Shown piece after piece: positions 1-6,734 of a DNA stretch of 8,415 nucleotides. Source of the stretch: Bacteroidales bacterium (GTDB lineage: Bacteria; Bacteroidota; Bacteroidia; Bacteroidales; UBA932); assembly GCA_017478685.1 (NCBI GenBank), contig JAFVDC010000062.1, positions 1 to 8,415 on the forward strand, given 5' to 3'. The notes below the pieces were generated by a model. It saw nothing but the letters and a program-made list of their open reading frames with translations. It did not search any database and was not told where the DNA came from. The translations under genes were made by a program, and so were the position numbers. Within the stretch, counting starts at the first letter, position 1. Every line of letters begins with the position of its first letter.

Positions 1-1398
1 GCCAACCGTAACATAAAGTACCAGCCTCCGGTATTCGGCCCGGTCACGGACAAAGACGCCCTCACATCCGTGGAATCCGTGATAATGAGGGACGTAGCCG
101 TGGGAGATGACAGTTACTGGGAGGAAGCCCGCCCGTATAAACTGACGGACAGGGAGCAGGGCATCTACGACATGGTGGAGGACTTCCAGGGAACCGGCTT
201 TTACAAAGGGACTTACGGAATTGTCCGCACCCTTGTCAACAATTACTACGAGGTCAAGCCCTGGGGCTTTGAGTTCGGCCGATGGGCCCGTACCTTCTCA
301 TACACGCAAATGGAGGGTTTCCGCGTCCAGGTTGGAGGCCGGACCTTGAAGGAATGGAACAACAAAATCCGCCTCGGAGGCTATCTGGCCTATGGTTTCA
401 GGGACAAGACCCCAAAGGGCGAAGCTACCTTTGAGTGGATGCTGGGAAGGGAAAAGACCCGGAAACTCACCGCCACCGCAACCTATGACTACAAGCAGTA
501 CGGCAGCGGAACGGGCGTGTTTACCGTACCAAACATTTTTTCCTCCATCCTTGCGCGCAACGTGGGTGCCCGGCGCAACATCATCCGCTGCTTCAACCTT
601 GAGTACGACCACGAGTTCTGCAGGGAGCTCAATTCCAAGCTGGAACTTACCCAGACACGAATCTGGGGCAACGAGATTGTGCCTTTCAAAAGGCGCTCCG
701 ACAACCAGTTCCAGAACAGTTTCTCCACCAACGAAGTCCACGCACAGCTTCGCGTCTCGTTCAACGAGAGAGTCAACCGCAACTTCTTCAAGAAGACTTA
801 CTTATTCACCAAATATCCGGTAATCACCCTGGATGTCACCGGCGGCATCGCGGGCATTACCAAAGACGACATCGGCTACCTTAAAACGGAGGCCGAAATA
901 ACCTGGAAAGTCCCCACTACAGCCGTAGGCTTTGGAAAGTTCATGCTTCAGGGCGGAGCCATCTGGGGAGGAGTCCCCTATCCCCTCCTGAAGCTCCATG
1001 AAGGCAACCAGACATACTTCCTGGACAAGTCGGCCTTCTCCTGCATGGACTACTTTGAATTTGCGTCGGACCGCTGGCTATCCGGATACTATGTGCACAA
1101 TTTCAACGGCTTCTTTCTTGGGAAGATCCCGCTTCTGAAGAAACTGGACCTCCGCGAGGTTGTGACCGCCCGCTTTGCCTGGGGAACTTTGTCAGAGGCC
1201 AACGACAGGGATCATTCGCCCTTCATTTTCCCGGAGGAAATGAAGATAGGCACGCTTGAGACGCCTTATGTGGAACTTGGGGTGGGAATATCCAACATAC
1301 TCAGAATCTTGCGCGTAGACGCATACTGGAGGGTCACGCACCCACGCCAAGACGGAAAGAATTTCACCATTAACGTAGGACTTGACGTAGAATTCTAA
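1..1398 (+). CDS. DUF5686-family outer-membrane protein, C-terminal part (5' end outside window)
   Basis: The frame is open from the left edge to the TAA at 1396-1398, giving 465 residues with no start in view. A GTG at position 70 is the first possible start inside the window, but the coding frame continues above it, so it is not the real start. The sequence resembles the C-terminal region of DUF5686 proteins of Bacteroidota, which carry an N-terminal carboxypeptidase-regulatory-like domain followed by a predicted beta-barrel and usually run to about 800 residues. Supporting motifs are 'TQMEGFRVQVGGRT' and, near the end, 'YYVHNFNGFFLGKIPLLKKL'. Alternating aromatic/polar strands and the terminal 'LDVEF' ending in Phe fit an outer-membrane barrel. 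The molecular function of the family is not established. The gene is probably co-transcribed with the AraC regulator 6 bases downstream. Family assignment is from remembered motifs. Confidence 0.85.
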   Translation, partial: ANRNIKYQPPVFGPVTDKDALTSVESVIMRDVAVGDDSYWEEARPYKLTDREQGIYDMVEDFQGTGFYKGTYGIVRTLVNNYYEVKPWGFEFGRWARTFSYTQMEGFRVQVGGRTLKEWNNKIRLGGYLAYGFRDKTPKGEATFEWMLGREKTRKLTATATYDYKQYGSGTGVFTVPNIFSSILARNVGARRNIIRCFNLEYDHEFCRELNSKLELTQTRIWGNEIVPFKRRSDNQFQNSFSTNEVHAQLRVSFNERVNRNFFKKTYLFTKYPVITLDVTGGIAGITKDDIGYLKTEAEITWKVPTTAVGFGKFMLQGGAIWGGVPYPLLKLHEGNQTYFLDKSAFSCMDYFEFASDRWLSGYYVHNFNGFFLGKIPLLKKLDLREVVTARFAWGTLSEANDRDHSPFIFPEEMKIGTLETPYVELGVGISNILRILRVDAYWRVTHPRQDGKNFTINVGLDVEF

Positions 1399-1404
1399 AC
1401 TGAT

Positions 1405-2160
1405 ATGAAAACTGGCATTACTGTTCATGAACTGAAAGTTGAAGGCTACACTGAGCCTGTAGACATAAGCGGATACATCCTCGACCGCTATGTGTATGGT
1501 TTCATGATTGAAGGAGAGGCACTTGCCGACATAGACGGCAACAGTTTCCTCATTGGGCCCGGACAGTTTATAATTGTCCCGGAAAGCAAGAAAATTGTAA
1601 TACGCCACTACGACAGCTGCTACGGATTCATGGGGTCTTTTTCCATAGATTTCCTCAAAGACGCGTCGTACTCCGTTCTTCGTGCCACAAGGCCGCTGCT
1701 CCAGAGTTTCTGGTTCGACGACGCCGTATTCATGGCCAACCTCTTCCGCCGCATGCTCACCGCCCTGGAAGACAAGGACCTGTCTTTCCTTAAAAGCGCC
1801 ATGGACCTTATCCTTTGCCAGATACGCCCGGACACCAAGGTGGCCGTCATTCCGGAGAAGTTCCTCCAGCTGGTATTCGACACCAAGAAGGCGCCGTCAT
1901 CGGTGTCGGAATATGCCACAGAGCTTAACGTCACCCCCAATTACCTCAACAAAACCGTCAAGCACCACACTCACCGTACGGCCATAGACTGGATAGAAAT
2001 CGCCCGCCTTAACATGGCAAAGCAACTTCTAAAAGACAAGAGCGTTCCAATTGGGGATGTGGCCGGCCGCGTAGGTGTGCCGGACCAGTCTTATTTTGCA
2101 AGGTTCTTCAAGAAAAAGACCGGCCTCACGCCGTCTGAGTTCCGTACCCAGTCACAGTAA
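1405..2160 (+). CDS. AraC-family transcriptional regulator
   Basis: This 251-residue protein has the AraC layout. The N-terminal half (about residues 5-85) is a likely cupin-like effector or oligomerisation region ('EGEALADIDGNSFLIGPGQFIIVPE'-type strands, given here only in outline). The C-terminal third is a double helix-turn-helix DNA-binding domain. The first HTH is around 166-187 ('SVSEYATELNVTPNYLNKTV') and the second around 214-236 ('VPIGDVAGRVGVPDQSYFAR'), followed by the signature ending 'FFKKKTGLTPSEFR' at 234-247. The start is the ATG 6 bases after the DUF5686 stop. No clear Shine-Dalgarno is visible, which is normal in Bacteroidota. Effector and targets cannot be read from the sequence. 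The neighbouring outer-membrane gene is a natural candidate target or operon partner, but that is inference. The last 35 bases overlap the end of the convergent trmO gene. Confidence 0.93.
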   Translation: MKTGITVHELKVEGYTEPVDISGYILDRYVYGFMIEGEALADIDGNSFLIGPGQFIIVPESKKIVIRHYDSCYGFMGSFSIDFLKDASYSVLRATRPLLQSFWFDDAVFMANLFRRMLTALEDKDLSFLKSAMDLILCQIRPDTKVAVIPEKFLQLVFDTKKAPSSVSEYATELNVTPNYLNKTVKHHTHRTAIDWIEIARLNMAKQLLKDKSVPIGDVAGRVGVPDQSYFARFFKKKTGLTPSEFRTQSQ

Positions 2161-2803
2161 GCACATCTGCGCTTACCACAAACCTTACATCTGCGCCCTC
2201 AAACAGGAAGGCGTATTCCCTGCCGGGAGTGTCCTGGTACGGCGGACGCGGATCCAGTGAAAGGACTTCCTCCAGCGTTTTCCTCAGGCGGCTGTCAAGG
2301 CGGATATTATCGGGGATAACCACCTTCAGGGCCTTCCTGGGGGCTTCGGCCGCAAATCCGGACACTGCTTCAGGATGGGAGTCCGCGTATTTCACATAGG
2401 GTTTTATGTCGTAGATGGGCGTGCCGTCCATGAGATCCGCGCCGCTCACAACTATCTCCATGTCCTGGATTTCCTCTATCCTTACACATGAAAGGCCCAG
2501 AGGATTGGGCCTGAAAGGCGACCTTGTGGCCCAGACGCCTACGGAAGTGTTTCCGCCAAGGCGCGGAGGACGCACAGTTGGCTGCCAGTCCCCTTTCGCC
2601 TCCCTATTGGCCGAAAAACCCCACACAAGCCAGATGTGGCTGAAGCCATCAAGGCCGCGAAGGGCTTCACGAACGCGATACTTATCCGTGAAGACAATCT
2701 TTCCCCTGAGGGTTTCGGCAAGAAGGCTCTGGCGCGGAATGCCGAATTTTGAGCCGAACGCTCCCCTGTAATAGGCTACAGGCTCTATTGTGAGGCTGTC
2801 CAT
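2126..2803 (-). CDS. trmO: tRNA (N6-threonylcarbamoyladenosine(37)-N6)-methyltransferase TrmO
   Basis: TrmO (also called TsaA or YaeB) uses S-adenosylmethionine to methylate t6A at position 37 of certain tRNAs, giving m6t6A. It is a small beta-barrel methyltransferase of the UPF0066 family. The 225-residue reading is close to the E. coli protein (about 235). Diagnostic motifs are 'GVWATRSPFRPNPLGLS' at residues 89-105, 'DLMDGTPIYDIKPY' at 123-136, and the C-terminal-domain motif 'DPRPPYQ' at 184-190. The frame is open upstream to 2866, but I chose the ATG at 2803 because 'MDSLTIEPVAYYRG' matches the family N-terminus. The 21 extra upstream residues are only the out-of-frame reading of the SEC-C gene. 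The ATG lies 5 bases after that gene's TAG, with a weak purine-rich site (GAGAG), which suggests coupled translation. The TGA end overlaps the converging AraC gene by 35 bases. Confidence 0.94.
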   Translation of the reverse strand: MDSLTIEPVAYYRGAFGSKFGIPRQSLLAETLRGKIVFTDKYRVREALRGLDGFSHIWLVWGFSANREAKGDWQPTVRPPRLGGNTSVGVWATRSPFRPNPLGLSCVRIEEIQDMEIVVSGADLMDGTPIYDIKPYVKYADSHPEAVSGFAAEAPRKALKVVIPDNIRLDSRLRKTLEEVLSLDPRPPYQDTPGREYAFLFEGADVRFVVSADVLTVTGYGTQTA

Positions 2804-2808
2804 ACTCT

Positions 2809-3999
2809 CTAATTCAGGTATTTTCCGTGACAGCGGCAGTAACGCAGGCCGCTGCCGCAAGGGCATGGATCATTGGGGGCCACATGCGGAATGGTGAACC
2901 CTTGCGCCCTTACCGGAGGCTCCGGCATGCTCCAGTGCGGGTAATCCCCCTGGGGTTCTGACGGGGCCGCGGGCATATCCTGCCGCCAGGCATTCCTGTC
3001 GCAGAGGCACCTTCCTGTACTCTTGGCCGAATTTCCCTTGAGACACCACTTGGGCACGGAATCCGCGTAATCTGAGACTATGCCGAAAAATGACTCAAGG
3101 GCGGCGGAATCCAGGGTCCCGTAAAGAGGACTGTCGAAGACGGAGTCGTAGAGTTCCGGGCGGGGGCCGGAAGTGAACTGGGACTCCATCCAGGTGTCGT
3201 GAATGGCCTTTACGAGGTCAAAGCCTTCGTAGCCTATGCGGCGGAACATCTGCTCCAGGCGCATGCCCTCAATGGTCTTGAGCCCCACATTGAAGTAAGG
3301 AGCGCCGGCTCCGGCCTGAATTGCATCAAAATCGTGGAAAATGGCATACTCCCCATTAAAGTCCTGAAGCTGAGTCATCAATTCGTCTATATCCGGAACG
3401 CAGGGAGAGCAAAGATAGTCTCCCCATTTGTCCGAGTAACGATACAGCTTCACTATGGGCGTAGTGCTCAGAAGCTTTGAAAGATGCCGGTTGGAGCCGC
3501 CCACATTCTCCTTGAACCAGTCCATCATGATATCCACAAACGCATCCGTAGGGATAACTCCATACAGGTTAAGGTACCCAAGGGCAACCCTTTCCAGCTT
3601 GAACTGGCCGTTACGTTCCAAGGAATGGATGACTGAGTCTACTTGGGGAGACACTATATCAAACATCTCCCGGCTTATCCACACCTTGTGGTAATTGTCG
3701 TCGGAATCGTCGTATTGCACAAGGCCGGTCACTTCAAGAAGTGACGGGTAGTCGGCAAAATCCTGATAGAGGACTTTTTCCGGGCCATTGCGTACAAGGT
3801 CCCGCAGCAGTTTCACGTCCCTTTCCATAAGATGGGACATCCACTGCTGCGGGTATGACCGAATGTAACTTTGAAGCTCACTTACCATCTGAGACTTCCT
3901 GAGATGGGTACTAAGGGTACTCCCCAGGATGTTTGCAAGATCCTGGAGTTCCGGCTTGTCGTAAGCGCTCAGAACGGTATTAAGGCTTCTTTCCTCCAT
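2809..3999 (-). CDS. SEC-C metal-binding-motif protein of unknown function
   Basis: This 396-residue protein ends in a SEC-C zinc-binding motif, 'PCPCGSGLRYCRCHG', with likely ligands Cys379, Cys381, Cys390 and His391 in a CXCX8CH pattern. The motif is best known from the SecA C-terminus but also occurs in many unrelated proteins. Residues about 10-46 ('LSAYDKPELQDLANILGS' through 'KSQMVSELQSYI') look like a Rho-N/SAP-type small helical domain, which in other proteins binds nucleic acid. That resemblance is by eye and weak. The middle (about 50-330) is helical-looking and unrecognised. No signal peptide or membrane segment is seen, so a cytoplasmic location is likely. The ATG at 3999 has an AGGA site 6 bases upstream, and a TAA in the same frame about 24 bases further up rules out a longer start. 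The gene overlaps the in-frame continuation of gcvPB by 31 bases. Stop codon is TAG. Confidence 0.82.
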   Translation of the reverse strand: MEERSLNTVLSAYDKPELQDLANILGSTLSTHLRKSQMVSELQSYIRSYPQQWMSHLMERDVKLLRDLVRNGPEKVLYQDFADYPSLLEVTGLVQYDDSDDNYHKVWISREMFDIVSPQVDSVIHSLERNGQFKLERVALGYLNLYGVIPTDAFVDIMMDWFKENVGGSNRHLSKLLSTTPIVKLYRYSDKWGDYLCSPCVPDIDELMTQLQDFNGEYAIFHDFDAIQAGAGAPYFNVGLKTIEGMRLEQMFRRIGYEGFDLVKAIHDTWMESQFTSGPRPELYDSVFDSPLYGTLDSAALESFFGIVSDYADSVPKWCLKGNSAKSTGRCLCDRNAWRQDMPAAPSEPQGDYPHWSMPEPPVRAQGFTIPHVAPNDPCPCGSGLRYCRCHGKYLN

Positions 4000-4091
4000 C
4001 TGGCGTCCTGGTACTTGAGGATGGGGTTACGCGCCGCGGCGGTTTCGTCCGGGCGTGAGATGGGAGTTGAGTGAGGGGCGTCGTGGAGAAT
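3969..4091 (-). pseudogene. gcvPB: Severed C-terminal tail of gcvPB, in frame after an amber codon
   Basis: Directly after the gcvPB TAG (4092-4094) the same frame continues for 40 sense codons to a TGA at 3969-3971. The reading starts 'ILHDAPHSTPISRPDE' and continues 'TAAARNPILKYQD'. This matches the family's usual GcvPB ending, an 'AP-x-T-P-v-x-R-x-DE...AArxPvLky' pattern preceded by 'DP-[acidic]-x-[LV]'. The junction is exact: nothing is missing except the residue encoded by the TAG, which in relatives is often acidic, so GAG to TAG would be a one-base change. CAG to TAG is also possible. Read through the TAG, the protein would be 477 residues, close to the usual 475-490. No further lesion is present, so the tail is either freshly disconnected or still translated. 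The last 31 bases overlap the start of the SEC-C gene. Confidence 0.88.
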
Positions 4092-5402
4092 CTACGGATC
4101 CTCTTCAGCCTCTGCCGCAATCTTTCTCATGACCTCTATGAAAGCATCTATGGTTTCCTTGCTTTCGGTTTCCGTGGGCTCTATCATGAGGGCCTGGTGG
4201 AAAAGAAGCGGGAAATAGATGGTGGGGGCATGGAAGCCGTAATCCAGAAGACGCTTCGCAACATCCAGGGTGGTGGCTCCGGGAACGCCCTCACGGGCAC
4301 CGTCGTTCAAAAGGCCGTCAAACACGAATTCGTGCTTGCAAACGCCCTCGATGGGAAGCTTGTAAACATCCTTGAGGCACTCCTTGATGTAGTTTGCGCT
4401 AAGGACCGCATACTCTCCAACCTCACGGAGATGCTCCTTGCCAAGAGAGAGGATGTAGGCATAGGCACGGAGAATCACGCCGAAGTTTCCGTGGAAACCG
4501 GACACCCTGAGGTCCGGGATGCAGTCTTCCAGATGCTTTGCAACGCCAACCGGGCCGCTGCCGGGACCGCCGCCGCCGTGAGGCGTGGAGAAGGTCTTGT
4601 GAAGATTCAGGTGCATGATGTCAAAGCCCATGTCTCCGGGACGCACAACGCCCATGAGCGGGTTCATGTTGGCGCCGTCGTAGTACAGGAGGCCGCCGCA
4701 GCCGTGCACAAGGGACGCAATCTCCTCAATCTGGGTCTCAAAAAGGCCAAGGGTGTTGGGGTTGGTCATCATAATGCCGGCGATGTCCGGGCTAAGCAGG
4801 GGCTTAAGGGCCTCTACGTCAATGCGTCCGTTCTCAAGGGACTTGACCTCAACTACTTCCAGGCCGCATACGGCTGCCGAAGCCGGATTGGTGCCATGGG
4901 CGCTGTCCGGGACAATGACCTTTGTTCGGCCGAAATCCCCGCGCTGCATATGGTAGGTGCGCATGATCATGAGGCCGGTGAGTTCACCGTGCGCTCCGGC
5001 GCAGGGGTCGAAGGTGAAGGTGTACATACCGGTAATGGCGGCAAGGGCCTTGTTCATCTCCTGGTACACCTTGATGGCACCCTTAGTGAGCCCCGCGTGC
5101 ATGAGGGGATGAAGGCCTGCAAAGCCCTGGAGGGCAGCCACTTCCTCATTGATCTTGGGGTTGTACTTCATGGTGCAGGAGCCAAGCGGATAGAAGCCTG
5201 TATCCACGCCGAAGTTCATCTGGGACAGGTTGGTGTAGTGGCGCACTACGTCGGGTTCACTGACCTCCGGAAGTTCCAGGGCCGAATTACGCCTGAGAGC
5301 AGCGGGAAGTTCCTCAGCCTTAGGGAAATCGTTTTTTCTGAGGGAGTAACCGCATCGGCCTTCCTTAGAGAGCTCAAAAACAAGTTTGTCGTAGTATTTC
5401 AT
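4092..5402 (-). CDS. gcvPB: Glycine dehydrogenase (decarboxylating) subunit 2, truncated at an in-frame TAG
   Basis: GcvPB carries the pyridoxal phosphate site of the P protein. With GcvPA it decarboxylates glycine and passes the aminomethyl group to the lipoyl arm of GcvH. The 436-residue reading begins with the family N-terminus ('YYDKLVFELSKEGRCGYSL') and contains 'PEVSEPDVVRHYTNLSQMN', 'GFYPLGSCTMKYNPK' (69-83), 'CAGAHGELTGL' (134-144), 'DSAHGTNPASA' (166-176) and the PLP lysine motif 'HLNLHKTFSTPHGGGGPGSG' with Lys269. Two things are odd. The reading stops at 'AEEDP' on a TAG, while the conserved tail follows in the same frame. Also, about 20 residues normally found between 'GPVGV..LE..(L/I)P' and 'GNFGV' are absent around 294-303. 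The start is 3 bases after the gcvPA stop, with a strong AGGAGGG ribosome site. Lys269 and all visible core motifs are intact, so activity without the tail is possible but unproven. Confidence 0.95.
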   Translation of the reverse strand: MKYYDKLVFELSKEGRCGYSLRKNDFPKAEELPAALRRNSALELPEVSEPDVVRHYTNLSQMNFGVDTGFYPLGSCTMKYNPKINEEVAALQGFAGLHPLMHAGLTKGAIKVYQEMNKALAAITGMYTFTFDPCAGAHGELTGLMIMRTYHMQRGDFGRTKVIVPDSAHGTNPASAAVCGLEVVEVKSLENGRIDVEALKPLLSPDIAGIMMTNPNTLGLFETQIEEIASLVHGCGGLLYYDGANMNPLMGVVRPGDMGFDIMHLNLHKTFSTPHGGGGPGSGPVGVAKHLEDCIPDLRVSGFHGNFGVILRAYAYILSLGKEHLREVGEYAVLSANYIKECLKDVYKLPIEGVCKHEFVFDGLLNDGAREGVPGATTLDVAKRLLDYGFHAPTIYFPLLFHQALMIEPTETESKETIDAFIEVMRKIAAEAEEDP

Positions 5403-5405
5403 GGC

Positions 5406-6731
5406 CTATCCCTCCTTTATTACGCTGACAAGGCGGTCTACTTCCTCCTTGGAGTGTTTTTCCGTTACGCAGAAACTGACATACCCTTCTTCGGTGTCCA
5501 GGGCTGCAAAGAAGCCTGCCTCTTCAAGGCGCTTTTGCATGAGTCCGGGGAACTTTTTGGGCTTCAGGACAAACTCCTTCAGGAAAGGCTTGCCGGGGAA
5601 CACCTCATCGAACATTCCTGTTTTAAGGAGTTCGGAGTACAGGTAATGCGCGCCGTCAGAGCTTTGCCTGTTTACCTCCTTAAGGCCTTCAGGGCCCATC
5701 AGGGACAGGTAAATGGTAACCCAGAGCGCCATCAGGGACTCGTTGGAGCAGATGTTTGAAGTGGCTTTCTCACGCTTGATGTGCTGTTCGCGGGCCTGGA
5801 GGGTGAGCACAAACACGCGCCTGCCTTCCTTGTCCGTAGTCTGGCCCACAATTCGGCCGGGCATCTTGCGCATGTAGTCCTTCTTCACGGTCATGAAACC
5901 AACGTAAGGGCCTCCGTAGCAAAGCGGCAGGCCAAGGGGCTGGCCGTCGCCAACAGCAATGTCAGCGCCCCATTCACCGGGAGTCTTGACAACGGCAAGG
6001 GCCGAAGGGTCGCAGTACTCTACCATGAGAGCCTTTGCGGCATGGATGGCCTCCGCAAAACCGGTGTGGTCTTCCACTATGCCGTAACGGTTGATGGAAG
6101 GGAGGATTACGCCGGCAACGTCCTCTGTGAGGGCTGCCTTGAGGGCTTCGGCCGAAGTCTGACCGTCAGATGCGTCAATATAACCCAGATTTACGCCGTG
6201 GAATTTTGCATAGGTCTCCACTACCTTTATTACATGGGGCAGAAGAGCCTTTGAAAGCAGCACAGTGTTTTTCTTGCGGGTGCATGCCACGCACATCTTC
6301 ATGGCCTCTGCGGCTGCTGTGGGGCCGTCGTACATGGAAGCGTTGGAAACATCCAGTCCAGTGAGGGCGCACATCATGCTCTGGTACTCGAAGATATAGC
6401 GGAGCGTACCCTGGGATATCTCACACTGATAGGGAGTGTATGCCGTAAGGAATTCGCTCCTCTGGGTGAGATAAGGGATAACGGAAGGAGTGTAATGGTC
6501 ATAGGCACCCTGGCCCACAAACACCTTCAGATGGGCGTTTTGGGCTTCAAGGTCATGGAACCAGTCCCTTATTTCCTGCTCGCTCATTGCCGGCGGCAGG
6601 GCATAAGGACCTTTTTTCAGGAATTTCGCGGGGACATCGGAATAAAGGTCACGGAGGCTTTCGGCCCCAACCTTGTCCAGCATTGCCCTCACGTCCGCAT
6701 CAGTGTGCGGAAGGTAAGGAAGTGATGCCAT
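5406..6731 (-). CDS. gcvPA: Glycine dehydrogenase (decarboxylating) subunit 1
   Basis: GcvPA is the N-terminal half of the P protein in organisms where it is split into two chains. It pairs with GcvPB and shapes the shared active site but lacks the PLP-binding lysine. The 441 residues match the family's usual length of about 440-450, with complete ends. Motifs seen in order are 'YTPYQCEISQGTL' (98-110), 'FEYQSMMCALTGLDVSNASM' (114-133), 'CYGGPYVGFM' (271-280), 'PGRIVGQTTD' (291-300) and 'REQHIKREKATSNICSN' (314-330). The ATG lies 3 bases after the gcvH stop, and a GGAGAG site 6 bases upstream supports it. The TAG stop sits one codon (GCC) ahead of the gcvPB ATG in the same frame, so reading through it would make a one-chain GcvP like that of Bacteroides. 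The normal C-terminus argues that it is a true stop. Confidence 0.96.
   Translation of the reverse strand: MASLPYLPHTDADVRAMLDKVGAESLRDLYSDVPAKFLKKGPYALPPAMSEQEIRDWFHDLEAQNAHLKVFVGQGAYDHYTPSVIPYLTQRSEFLTAYTPYQCEISQGTLRYIFEYQSMMCALTGLDVSNASMYDGPTAAAEAMKMCVACTRKKNTVLLSKALLPHVIKVVETYAKFHGVNLGYIDASDGQTSAEALKAALTEDVAGVILPSINRYGIVEDHTGFAEAIHAAKALMVEYCDPSALAVVKTPGEWGADIAVGDGQPLGLPLCYGGPYVGFMTVKKDYMRKMPGRIVGQTTDKEGRRVFVLTLQAREQHIKREKATSNICSNESLMALWVTIYLSLMGPEGLKEVNRQSSDGAHYLYSELLKTGMFDEVFPGKPFLKEFVLKPKKFPGLMQKRLEEAGFFAALDTEEGYVSFCVTEKHSKEEVDRLVSVIKEG
5410..5416 (-). promoter_or_regulatory. Strong ribosome binding site for gcvPB
   Basis: On the - strand the sequence AGGAGGG ends 7 bases before the gcvPB ATG at 5402. 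It lies within the last codons of gcvPA (Lys-Glu-Gly-stop). It is the best Shine-Dalgarno match in the window and supports separate initiation of gcvPB rather than a readthrough fusion with gcvPA. Confidence 0.7.
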
Positions 6732-6734
6732 ATG

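Noticed and set aside
2163..2197. Direct repeat acatctgcgc, two copies 25 bases apart after the AraC stop
   Set aside because: It lies in trmO codons reading 'GADV' and 'SADV' on the - strand, so a protein-level repeat explains it.
2804..2866. A 21-residue N-terminal extension of TrmO
   Set aside because: It overlaps the SEC-C zinc motif coding region in another frame, and the family N-terminus begins at the ATG at 2803.
4032..4041. Perfect 10-base palindrome cgccgcggcg
   Set aside because: It has no loop or T-run and falls on Ala-rich codons of the gcvPB tail, so it is not a terminator or operator.
4000..4091. An apparent intergenic region between gcvPB and the SEC-C gene, possibly holding a promoter or small RNA
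   Set aside because: Every codon reads as the conserved GcvPB tail in frame, which explains the sequence better.
4092..4094. TAG as pyrrolysine or a genome-wide sense codon
   Set aside because: The site is not in a methylamine methyltransferase. TAG ends gcvH, gcvPA and the SEC-C gene at normal family positions, so general recoding is unlikely on this evidence.
4071..5759. A 562-codon + strand open frame antisense to gcvPB and the end of gcvPA
   Set aside because: It is the mirror of strongly supported gcv genes. It stays open because both genes lie in one frame and have high-GC codon use. The protein is low-complexity in character (rich in V, H, G, A) and matches no family.
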